Shown: positions 24,801 through 35,683 of the stretch, one piece after another
Layout: each line of letters starts with the position of its first letter
Numbering within the stretch: the stretch's first letter is position 1
Assembly: GCF_009727055.1 (NCBI RefSeq)
Contig: NC_052352.1
Span: 19,512,365-19,576,364 of the forward strand
Direction: 5' to 3'
Source: Benincasa hispida
Taxonomy: Eukaryota; Streptophyta; Magnoliopsida; Cucurbitales; Cucurbitaceae
DNA: 64,000 nt
Program-made: the position numbers and the translations under genes
Notes under the pieces: model-generated
Told to the model about the DNA's origin: nothing
Seen by the model: only the letters and a program-made list of their open reading frames with translations
The model's database searches: none

Positions 24801-25181
24801 GATGTATTTTAAGTTAACAATACAAATGCTTTTGTTTTTTTTAAGGAATCAAGACAATTAAGAAAAAAAAAAAATCTAGTTGAATTGCGAGAGATATAAA
24901 GTATATGCTAATAAAAAGTGTATTAAGTTCAATACAAATTTAAGATTGTGGAAACAATAATAAACAACTAAAAACAGAATAAAAAAGTGAGGAAAAAGAT
25001 CATTTGAATTTGATATTAAAACTAATATTTGGGGAATGAAAAAATACCACTAAAAACAGAATCAAAACAAGAAAATGATAACGAATCGATTCGAATTGCA
25101 ACGCATATAAAATCGAAATTAATAATATGTTAATTTAAGGATCGTGCTTGGTAACTATTTCTTTTTATATTTTTTGGTTTT

Positions 25182-25402
25182 TGTAAAAGTACGAAGAAAA
25201 AATAAGTTGAACTGAAATGGGAAAAAGTTCAATAATGACTCCTGAGACGATGCCTTTATATTTAAAAAATAATAGAGAACCACATGTCATATAGGGATAG
25301 GCCAAAGAATAACAAACCATAAAACGGAAAATATTCTAAATAAAATTCAGCACAACAATAATAAAACTACAAATAAAATAAAGCATAGAAATAATCTTAT
25401 CA
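25182..25402 (-). mobile_element. Element E 3' LTR
   Basis: 221 bp. On the minus strand it starts TGATAAGATTATTTC at 25402, immediately after the polypurine tract GTGGGGAA (25403-25410), and ends ACTTTTACA at 25182. The 60013-60233 LTR has the same length and shares 'ATTATTTCTATGCTTTATTT' and 'TTTTATTATTGTTGTGCT'. Confidence 0.8.
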
Positions 25403-27172
25403 TTCCCCACAAGTGAATGAGGTGCTGAGGCAACAGTAAGCTTGACTTTAAGGTTGAGGAAACTTGGACTCGATAGAGCTTTAGTTAGGACATCAGCCAA
25501 TTGGTTTTCAAATGGCACAAACTTCACATAAAGCTGATTACGCACAACCTTCTCCCTAATAAAATGAAGGTCAATTTCAAGGTGCTTTGTATGATTGTGA
25601 AGAATCGGATTGACTGTCATATATGTAGCACTCAAATTATCACAAAGTAACAAGGAAGTTGACAAATTACAAACACCAATTTCAAATAAAACTAATTGAA
25701 TCCAAAACACTTCGACAGTAGCATTAGAAAGACCTTTGTACTCCGATTCAGCACTAGAGCAAGAGACAACCTTTTGCTTGAAAGAGCACCATGAGCCTAA
25801 ACTCGAGCCTAAGAATATACAAAATCCATTAGTGCTTCATCGGTCATCAAGGCAGCTTGCTCAACTTCATCAGTATATCATGTGATAGCCGAGACAAAGG
25901 ACTTGGTCAATACAATACCATGATGAGCACCCTTCAAGTAACGTAATAGATGCTTAACTGCTTCAAGATGAGAGGACATGGGAGCATGCATAAACTGGCA
26001 GAGCTTATTCACACATAAGCTTATATTAGGACGAGTAAGTGTACAATATTAAAAGGCACCCACCAAGCTTCTGTATTTAGAGACGTTTTCGAACAGCTCA
26101 CCTTCTGTGAGAGACAGAGGAGCACCAAAGGCAAAGGGAGAATGTGTGGGTTTGCAATAAGCCATATTAGCACGAGCAAGGAGGTCACTTATGTACTTAG
26201 TCTAATATAAATGCATAGTAAATGCAGAGAACAACTTGAGTACCAAGAAAGAAAGAAAGACAAATCACCAAGATCCTTGAGGGAGAATTGACTATTTAAG
26301 CATGATGTGAAGTGTTGAATAAGAACTAAGTTATTGCCGGTGACTTTAATATCATCAACGTATATAAGAAAGATTACCGAAGTACCATTGTGAAACAAAA
26401 ACATAGAGTTGTCTGATTTTGCTCCAAAGATTCCCGACTATATTAGACAAGAACTGAGCTTGGAGAACCACGCACTAGGGCTCTATTTTAGATCATACAA
26501 AGCCTTGTGGAGACGAAGCACATGATGAAGGTGTTGTTCATCAATAAAATTACCAGGTTGTTTTATACACACTTTTTCAATGAGATCCCCATTGAAAAAT
26601 GTGTTGCGAACATCAAGTTCCTTAATAACCCAATTATGAGACATAGCAAGAGTCAAAACAATGCGGATTGTGGTAGGCTTGAAAATTGGAATGAAGATTT
26701 CAAAGTAATCAACACCATAGTCTTGGTTAAAACCTTAGAGAAACCAATTTGGGCCCTGTAAGATCAATCTTACTAGATTGGTTTAGTTTCAAACGAAACA
26801 TCCACTTACTTCCAATAATTTTCTTATATGACGGCAGGGGAACTAAAGACCAAGTATGATTGCATAGGAGAGCCTCATATTCCTCAAGCATTACACGTTT
26901 GCATTTAGGATGGGAAAGAACATCCTTGTGGGACCGTGGTTTAGTTCGATCAAGATCAATTGCCATAGTTTACCAGGCCTTGGGTTTTAAGATTCCCATC
27001 TTAAAATGAGAGATCATGGGATGAACATTGGAGGTTATAGGTTGAGGTAAAGGTTGGGAAAGGGCATGAGGGCTTGGTTGAGGGCACGAAGAAGGTGTAG
27101 GAGTAGAGCAAATAGAAGTGGAGTAAATGAGTCATTTTCTGGTGTCGTTTAATTCTCGAAAAGAGTCATAAA
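25403..27172 (-). pseudogene. Element E: RT and RNase H remnants
   Basis: At 26966-26727 the minus strand encodes the RT N-terminal block ('LEEYEALLCNHTWSLVPLP', 'GSKWMFRLK'). At 26404-26189 it has the catalytic box intact as YVDD in 'FLIYVDDIKVTGNN', then 'FSLKDLGDLSFF'. At 25710-25411 it has the RNase H C-terminal block ('CDNLSATYM', 'HTKHLEIDLHFIREKV', 'NQLADVLTKAL'). The blocks are in different frames, separated by stops. Despite the intact YVDD the reading frame is dead. It is the least damaged part of element E. Confidence 0.85.
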
Positions 27173-28483
27173 TGATAAAAAAAAAAAAAATTATAATACC
27201 GAACTACTCATATCACTACAAAGACGTAGCAATAGTGATAAGTTTGGGTCGATCCGCAGGGAAGCACGATTTGTTTCGTTAAGTTAATTCTCTAGTTATA
27301 GCGGTAAATGGCAGGTTTTATGTGGAAGAGATAATTGTGCAAGAAATTAAAATAAAGTGGGTAAATGTACTCAAGTATCGGAGATTCTAGCTTTTGGGAG
27401 TAATTCGGTTCCTATGCAATTTCTTATCATCAAACTATTTTTATTAACTTATATCGATTATGCTTTATATAACGACTTGTTTTACTCGACCTAACTAGAC
27501 TCTACAAAGGCAGACAACTAGCAAGGATCTAATCAAGTAAGCGATCCAAGTATAATTAAAACCTCTAACGAAGCTCCAATTAACTAAATGTAATCAATCC
27601 TACAAAATCCTTACAGTTATGAAGAATCAATTAAATTTGCATTAAATCCTAGATTTCTATTACTGGAAAGCCCAATCTAATTAACCTATGTTCTTTGGAC
27701 CAAGTATTTTAATATTCATGGTTAGACTATAAACCCTAGCATGTAAGATTCAATATTTTCTACTTGGTGACTTAAGTTAGACGAAGAATCAATACGTCGT
27801 GCAAGCCTAAAATCTTCAGCATACAACATACATTCAAGGGAAACGTTTGATCCAATAAATATACATCAAAGAATTAAATAGATCCAAGGAAGCACAAAAC
27901 GATATGAAATTAATATAAATAATCTTCAAGAGTTACATAGGTTTACATCCCAAGAACTAGAACCAAAAAACTCACCTCATCGTCTTTATACATAAGGGAA
28001 GAAGAGGAAAGTCGATCCAGGTAATGAAATACAACCCAAAAATCCTAAACTAATCCTATGCTAAGATGCAAAAAAAGGAAAAATAGCTGGGAAGTCATCC
28101 TCCTCTTTTTCTCCATCCTTCATTGAATGATTTGCCCTAAAAATAATAAAAAGGCATTTATAGAATCGGGGGCAATGCAGCTACGGTATGGCACAGCGCA
28201 ACTGCCCCGCTCTCGAATGATGTCAGGTGTGACTTCACAAGAATTCCATCAAAATCTGTAGCACTGCAGTTTCCAAAGGTAGCGCCATGACGCTCTCACT
28301 TGGGAACGCTACTGCTTTTGCGTGTAGTGCAGGGTGTCGAGCAAAAGCAACCCTGTGCCCCTTCTAAGGGCAAATGCACCCAAATCATCCCAATGGTCTC
28401 CTTTACTTGTTTATCTATGGTCTCCTTTACTTGTTTATCTGTCAAAAATACTAAATAGAGCATTAAATGTCTAAAAACTAACA
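27173..28483 (-). mobile_element. Element Y: putative solo LTR inserted in element E
   Basis: It interrupts the pol region of E. On the minus strand it starts TGTTAGTTTTTAGAC at 28483 and ends TTATCA at 27173 after a T run, giving TG...CA ends and 1311 bp. A TATA-like TATAAATG lies near 28160 (minus strand). The plus strand near 27247 reads GGGTCGATCCGCAGGGA, the same type of motif, reversed, as TCCCTGTGTTCGA in the X elements, so Y may be a distant relative of X. A 24-bp exact tandem duplication is present at 28393-28416/28417-28440. No target duplication was confirmed (ATAAA versus TGATT). Confidence 0.5.
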
Positions 28484-28609
28484 TGATTTAGGCGGGAATA
28501 AACAGCTCTTTTGGAGAGACATCATGGAGGTAATACATAAGGGAGAAGGGTGGGAGTCAGGAAAAGAACTTAAGGGAGAGTCTAAGCTAGCAATGTTGGA
28601 AAGGGCAGA

Positions 28610-29201
28610 TAGAGATGGCAATGGGGTCAGGATGGGGCAGGGATGCACTCCTCATCCCGGTCCCTATGGGGATTTTAGTCCCCATCTCGCCCCATTCCCC
28701 ATTTTGAGGGGTCGAGAAATCCCCATTTGAGGATTCGGGTCCCCACGAGGAAAATCCTCGCTTTTTATTTTATTATTCTATTATTTAAAATTAACTAAAC
28801 TTATTATTTAAATTGATTGTAAATTTTATATAAGAAATTAGTATAATTGTTACATATATTTGTTTAAACTAATAACTAAAAAATATTTTATCGTTTTTTA
28901 TTATAAATTAATAAAAATTAAATTTATTATATTAGAAAAATAAAATTAAAAAAATGAAACAATAGCTTTTCAACTACTGTTTTAGTGGTTTATATATATA
29001 AATATATAATTAAAAAAATAATGGCAGGGGCGGGGATTGAGTTCAGGGTCGGGGACGGGGCAGGGATCCCCTCCCCGTTTTCGCCCTGTCCTCAACCGAG
29101 GACCCAATTTAAATCCCCGACTTAACCTTCATATTCGGTCAAACGCGGGGATTCCCCACCCTGATCGAGTGGGAGATCCACAAGGAATTTTTCCATCCCT
29201 G
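28610..29201. mobile_element. hAT-like non-autonomous element with G/C-rich ends
   Basis: The 592-bp tract starts TAGAGATGGCAATGGGG and ends TTTTTCCATCCCTG, an imperfect inverted repeat of the YAGRGATGG type. Inside each end are GGGGCGGGGA/TCCCCGCCCC-like clusters; the centre is AT-rich. The flanks AGGGCAGA (28602-28609) and GGGGTAGA (29202-29209) match at 6 of 8. It is inserted in element E's pol region. It has no coding capacity. Confidence 0.65.
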
Positions 29202-29584
29202 GGGGTAGAGAGTCAAAACATGAATGAGAGGTAGGCGAAAGAGAATGATGGTGAATAACTCTATCATTGTGAATGTAGGAGCTGAGGCTAAATAAGCAAG
29301 GAAAAGCAGAGGTGTTAAAGGAATGGGAATGTAAACAACAAAATTTGAGACAAAGGGTTGGGTTAAGGTAATAAGACAACAAAAGGAAAAACATGCTCAT
29401 TGAAAACTACATGTCTAGATATATAAATACGACCAGAAGGAATATGAAGACAAATATAACCTTTGTAAGCTAAAGTATATCCAAGAAAAACACATTTCTG
29501 TGATTGAAACCGAAATTTATTATCATTAAATGATCTGAGAAAAGGAAAACACACATAACCAAATGTTTGAGTGAAGGGATTGAA
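29202..29584 (-). pseudogene. Element E: integrase C-terminal remnant
   Basis: The minus strand 29584-29400 encodes 'FQSQKCVFLGYTLAYKGY' and 'IYISRHVVFNEHVFPF', the conserved copia region between the integrase core and RT. The upstream part of the same frame is cut at 29584 by a solo LTR, and the matching upstream sequence resumes beyond 33185 in register. The downstream part becomes a Ser/His-rich linker and is then interrupted by the hAT-like element. Confidence 0.8.
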
Positions 29585-32500
29585 TCCTAGACAGAAGCAT
29601 GTGAACATCGTACGTTTTAAAATCTCATTTTGAAAACCACAGAAAAACAAAGAACATGAAATAAATTTCAAAATAAACATCAAAATAAACCTATAGCATG
29701 CTTTGAAGAGGAAAAAGGGAATTTCTGAACTTACCTTTAAAGAACGATTTTCTTCTCGAATTTCCTCTTTGATCTACCGCACGAATACAAATGGATCTTC
29801 GAACACTTCCCTAGATCCTCACGAACACCATATTAATAAGAATCAGACACCACTACGAGGACTTCCTCATTATTTTCAAGGATGAGAATCGATATAGAGT
29901 TTTGGGTTTGCAGTAGGAATAATTTTGGAAAGGGAAGGGAATTTTTGTGAGATTTTCTCTACAAACTTTTTGAAGAGAATTTCACCCAGGGGAGACAGCT
30001 ACAAACTCAAATGTAGAGTAAAAGAAGATGATCTTCTGTCAAATGTAAAAACTGCCCCCACCTTCATACTGAGATGATATGAGAGATTAAAGCGAACGAG
30101 GTTACAAAATTACAGAGGAGGTTACAAAATTAACTTCCTCCCTTTTATTTAATATTTAAATTAATTTAAATTTTAAATAAAAAGAATTAATAAAACCAAT
30201 TTTATTAATAAAACTATATGTTATATCACATATAGCATATAACCTATAGTTTATATTATCACATATAATATAACCTATCATCTATAAATTTCTAAAACAA
30301 CCTATAAAGTTAATATGAATCAAATTTACATTATATTTAACCTATAGTTTTTATATGAATCATATTCATATAATTAATATTTGAATCATATTCAAATATT
30401 TATTTCTCTCACTAAAACATTATAATATAATGTATCATATACATTAAATCAATTATATCTCATATAATTAATTCTCTTTAAATTAATGAACAATTCAAAT
30501 TAATCCAAAATTAATTTGATTCTTATTATTTCTAATTGAGCTAATAAGGGGACCTTATGAACCTACAGATTGAAGCTCCTATAGTATTTGATTAATTAAT
30601 TAAACTCTTTAGTTAAATCAATTGATAACAGGTAGAAATATAAGTTATTACAGCTCAAATAAGTAAAAAAAATGAGAGAATACGATGATCAAATAAACAA
30701 TAACATGTCCAAAAGCGCTAAATTGTAAGGAATTGGTATTGCATACGCCCATCGCATAAAAGCAGCTAATTTACTTATTTTGTGCAGGAAAAATGCGATG
30801 GAGCGAGTAAAATTGTGATCCAAAGAAATTAGGCGTTTATGCACTTGAAGATTGCGATCACAAAGTCATGCGATCGTATGCCATCGTGAGAAGTTTCTTA
30901 AAAAGGTGGTTGCATAAAGACTGCACATCAAGGTGACAACATAATAAATCATCATAGGACGGAAAGCTGATGATGCTCGAATCCGAATTTAGTTGACAAG
31001 TCGTTAAAGCCACACTGTAGCAAGTACACTCAACTTTCGGTGACCATTAATCAGCGCATCAGAGAAGGAGAATTAATACCGCCCATCATTGCAATCATTA
31101 CAAAAAAAGGTTGTTTCACCTTGAGTTCTATAAATACCGAAGGCTACCATTTTAAAATATAGATAGATATACAAGTTAGAGAGTCGTTTGTCTGTTCACG
31201 TACAAACTTACACTTATACTTAGAAGAGGAGACGAGCAAGGAGACGAGGAAGCCAAGTGATCATTCTCGGACAGATCGAGAGACTGCCGAAAAGCGTTAG
31301 AATGGAGAGAGGGCCAACACTTGCGAGAGTAAGAATACACATCGAGAACAGAGTTTGAGTGAAAAAGAACAGTGTAAAAGGCCACGGGAAGCAAGACATT
31401 GCTTACCGGGTTTCTTATCTCTAAATTCCATTTGTTATTTTGTATTCGGTACTTTATTTATAAAAAATGGAATTCTCATTTCAATCTATGTTCAATCTCT
31501 CTATACTTCGCATGAGTAGCTAAATTTCTAAATGGGTTGAGAAGCACTTAGCTAGCATGACTTAAGATTTACATTTTATGCGATCATCTTGTCTTATGTA
31601 TACGTCATTTACCCGTTAGAGGTACTTGAGAGAGTAGTCTAAAGATAGAATCTAGACTTGAGAGAGTCAGATTAGAATCTAGGCTTGAGAGAGTCAGATT
31701 AGAACCACATAAGCAAGAAAAAGAAACTTAGACATAAGTTCTATTGCTATTAACACATTGCATGCCCCCTACAAATAGGATATGATAGTATGCGGTCACC
31801 TTGTTTTATGTGTGCATCATTCATCATCGCATAGGCAAGAATAGAGGCTTAGATATAAGTCCTATTGACTTTTTCATATACATCGCATGCGTCCTAGAAA
31901 TAAGAATTATGGCATTTTGCATTGAGAGATGACGTGTTGTTATTTGTGTGTAGCATGATCGCATAATCTGTACATAATCTTTGGAAGTGTTAGTCAAACC
32001 CCTTTTAAACCCCTTCATCGCATACTCATTGTAACTCTCGATTTCATCAACTCTACGTTCAAACTCCATCGCATAGGAAAAATTCTTAATCAAAACACCA
32101 TCCAACTCATTTGTTTTCACCACTACAAGAGAATCAAAGTAACTGTCGCATATTTACTTAGTAATCCCTGTGTTCGATTCTAGACTTACCAGGAAACCTA
32201 GTGAGGCTTATACTTGGGTCTTATTAGGAAAACTTGCATGTTCACCGCATAACACATCACCGCAAACTCACCATAATCGCATCACAATTCACACCCATCA
32301 TTAATCAACCTTTATTAACTGTTGGTCACTCCACTAAAGGCCGACAGCTGCACTCTTCACATTACAGATATATTTATGTATATATTGGATATAACCAATC
32401 AATAACGTATTGACCCTTCACAAATTGCTTGTAAATACAGGTAGGCCAAAATTACCATTTTGTCTCTGTAGTTACATCTAACCTCTTAAATACCACTGAT

Positions 32501-33185
32501 CCCTTTAATGAACAATAAGTTATAGTCCAACTATAACTGAATCCCTATTTGATCAGGAGAGGGTGAGGCGCTTTATTGTTCAAGCCCTGGTATCAGCCCT
32601 TAAGGGAGCAATTTCTCAACTTAACCTAACGATAGGGAAGGAGTGAATTCCTTCTTGGGGAGCATATTGAGTCGGTGAAATTGGCCACCCTCACTCATGC
32701 AAATCAAAGGACCACCTTCATAGGCAGAGGTTTATAACTCACACAAGATTCAGGTCAAGTCATCTATAGTCATCCTAATGAAATGTAAGTCTCTTCTAGC
32801 AACAGTGTTATAAAGAGATATTATTCATTTCGTGGTCTGGTCTTATATAAACTCTTTGCATAGAATACCCCCGCTCACATATCTCTACATGTAGCACTTT
32901 ACAACACTGGTAACAACTACAAAGCATGTCGTATCCGTAGTGTCACCAGGATAAGGTACCCAGTCTTATCCATATACTACATACTGTTTAGGTTATCATT
33001 TAAACATGATCCACCTGTATGTTTCTACATATTTGTTTAAATTATATAAAACAACCTAGAATCTTAGTTTATTGGATTGATTATATGCTCATAAATTAAT
33101 AATTATTTTATTGATAACAATTTGTTTATAAATTTTAACAACTAGATTGAGAATATAAGAGAGACTTAGGATACCAATCCTAACA
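29585..33185 (-). mobile_element. Solo copia LTR (D-like) in element E, itself holding element X copy 3
   Basis: On the minus strand it begins at 33185 with TGTTAGGATTGGTATCC and runs through the usual landmarks of the long-LTR copia group to about 29585. The E integrase frame is continuous across the insertion when the LTR is ignored, which fixes both edges within a few bases. TTGAA (29580-29584) and TTGAG (33186-33190) are the likely target duplication. Without the inner X element the LTR is about 1.9 kb. Confidence 0.75.
30623..32300 (+). mobile_element. Element X, copy 3: putative solo LTR (best-bounded copy)
   Basis: It starts TGATAACAGGTAGAAAT and ends CACACCCATCA, i.e. TGAT...ATCA ends, 1678 bp. 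The flanks TCAAT (30618-30622) and TTAAT (32301-32305) match at 4 of 5. The host LTR text continues across it. It has a TATA-like TATAAATA near 31129 and 'CCCTGTGTTCGATTC' near 32167, and is rich in ATCGCAT/ATGCGAT words. There are no gag or pol motifs, so it is interpreted as a solo LTR of a non-copia family; a short non-autonomous element is the alternative. Confidence 0.6.
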
Positions 33186-33667
33186 TTGAGAAGATTGTAA
33201 TCAAAACATTTGGCATAAAGAGCTTCATAAGAGGATTTTTTGAAAAGAAGAGGTGTTGGTGTGCGATTTATAAGGTAGAAAGTAGTTTAGAAGGCAAAGG
33301 ATCAGAATCGATGGGGAACAAAAGAGTGAGCAAGTAATGAGATACCAACCTCAACAATATGCCTATTTTTCATTTCAACATTTCCATTTTGGCATGGGGT
33401 ATAGGGACAAGAAATTTTATAGAGAATACCATACTTATTTTTTTAAAGAAAAAAAAGTTGAAAGGGCACGAAATTCACCTCCACCATCTGTTTGCAAAGA
33501 TTTAATTTTAGTGGAAATTTGATTTCAAACCATGGCGTAAAAATGAGCAAAGGAAGAGAGAACATCAGATTTTTTTTTTTTAAACATAAATCCATGTAAA
33601 ACGAGAGAACGCATCAATAAATAAGAGAAATTACTGGTGTCATTAATAAAGTTGATAGGGGAGGGAT
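33186..33667 (-). pseudogene. Element E: integrase core remnant
   Basis: The minus strand encodes 'INFINDTSNFSYLLMRS', then 'LQTDGGGEF' carrying the second catalytic Asp, then 'SCPYTPCQNGNVEMKNRHI' containing the catalytic-Glu region. Stops and shifts occur between them. The frame is cut at 33667 by an LTR (family A) and at 33186 by another LTR; matching upstream sequence lies beyond 41745. Confidence 0.8.
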
Positions 33668-35683
33668 TGAAAGAAATCTGACATGAGAATTTCCATGAGT
33701 AGCAAAATGATCGTTCCAAATTCCATTTGTATTTGAACATACACAATTAAAGTCAAGAAATGGAAACTAATTGGTCATGCACAAAACGAAATTATAGCAT
33801 GCTGTCAATAAGATCAAGGGAAAGATTATTATACCTTTGAAGACTCATCTACCAACTCCCTCGATCACGAACGTTGGTTCAATCTCTAAGACTACAACAC
33901 ATGAACGCTCGAACACATCGACCGCAACACGAACACCGCGAACTCAACGAATGACCTCCAAAACCTTGACCTCAGTCAAGTTGAGTAAGACACCACCATA
34001 ATGGCTACCTTGGTATTCTCGGTATGAGAATCCGAAAGTTTAGGCTCTGTGTGGACTTGGTTAGAGGAAGAGACTAGAGGAATAAAAATCGTGTAAACGA
34101 TTGAGCAAGTGGGAAATGACCAAAGTCCATCGTATAGACAAATGACCATTCATTTATCAAATGCTTCGCGATCGTATAGCAAAAGCTTCGCGATCGTTTA
34201 GCTAATGGCCAGTTGAGTGAACTATCGTATAGTGTCACTCCAGAATCGTTTAGTCTCTCTTCAGCTATCGTTTAGTGAATCCTATTCACTTGACAGCAAT
34301 CCGTGAGTCTTTTCGAGAATGGGAAATCTCAAATCTCAATGATACTAAATTTAGGAAAACATTTTTCCTTTTAACTCACGGTATCATGAAGATATAATTA
34401 TTCAATAATTAATATTATTATAAATATATATGATAATCAACTTACCATATTATATTTATAAACTATAGTTTTAATATTTCATCTCATGAAACATATGAAC
34501 CATAGCTCTTTTTCTATTTCATGGTGCTTAAGGTAAATCTCATTTACCAATAAATCTTCCACTTGATGTATCTCATACATCACATCGATCATATCATATA
34601 TAATCAAATTTCCTTTTATCAATTTGAACATTTCAAATCAATACCAAGAACTGATTCTCAACTTGAATCCATTGAGCTACCAAGGGGATCTTATGGACCT
34701 GTAGCTTGAAGCTAAAATAATACGTGAATAACTGACTAAATTCTTTAGTCACGGGATCCACCATCCATTAACTGCCAGGCACTCCACCAAAGATCGACAG
34801 CTGAACTCTCCTTACTACAGATATATCTTGTCTTCATAACAAACAATCAACAGTGCGATAATCCTTCACAGATCGGTCATAAGTACAACTGGGCCAATAA
34901 CCATTATGCCCCTGTAGTTACATCTAACTCCTTAAGTACCATTGATCCCTCTAATGAACATAAGCCATAATCCTACTATGATTGAGTTCTCTCTTCCAAA
35001 GAGAAGCTATGGCCACTATGTTCAAAACCCGAAATCAGCCCTTAAGGGAGCAATCTATCTACTTACTCCTGCTTCCGAGAAGAAGTGAATTTCATCTTGT
35101 GTAACTGAGTTCCCAACTCCCAAATCAGACAAATCCCCAAAATGGTAGGCATGTAAAATTAGCAATTTGGCCACTCTAACCCATACTAATCAAAGGACCA
35201 CCCTCAAAGGCAAGAGTTCCCAAAACACTCAGGATTGAGGTCATGTCACCTATGGTCATTTAGATGAGATGCAAGTTTAAAGTATCAATGGCGCTAAGAG
35301 ACGAATCATCTCATGGTTCAGTCTTATACAAACTCTTTGTTAGGACACCCCTGTTCGCATGTCTCCGCATGAATGGTCAGGATCTACCATCTATAGTAGT
35401 GCACAACACTTGCAAACCTCTACAAAGCGGGTCGTATCCGTAGTGTCAACAGATCAGGTATCCAACCTTAATCCTTATACTACAGACCTATTTAGGTTAT
35501 CACTTAAGGCATATTTTGCTTGTATATCTCATATACATGCTTAAGTTTATATACAATAACCATGGGACTTTGTTTATTGGATATGAGTAAATGCCAAATA
35601 AAATAACTCTTATTTTATTCATAACAATGTGTACAGTTTACAAACGACAAGACTCCAGGAGAATTAGGACACCAATTCCAACA
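33668..35683 (-). mobile_element. Copia LTR (family A), 3' LTR of element F
   Basis: On the minus strand it starts at 35683 with TGTTGGAATTGGTGTCC and ends GATTTCTTTCA at 33668; 2016 bp. It is preceded by ACAAGTGGAAGAT, a polypurine tract, so it was a 3' LTR. It is collinear with the solo LTRs at 48256-50355 and 51846-53930. A region near 34140-34280 carries several ATCGTTTAG/GATCGTATAG words also found in the leader to the right. The left flank is the interrupted integrase of element E. Confidence 0.8.
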
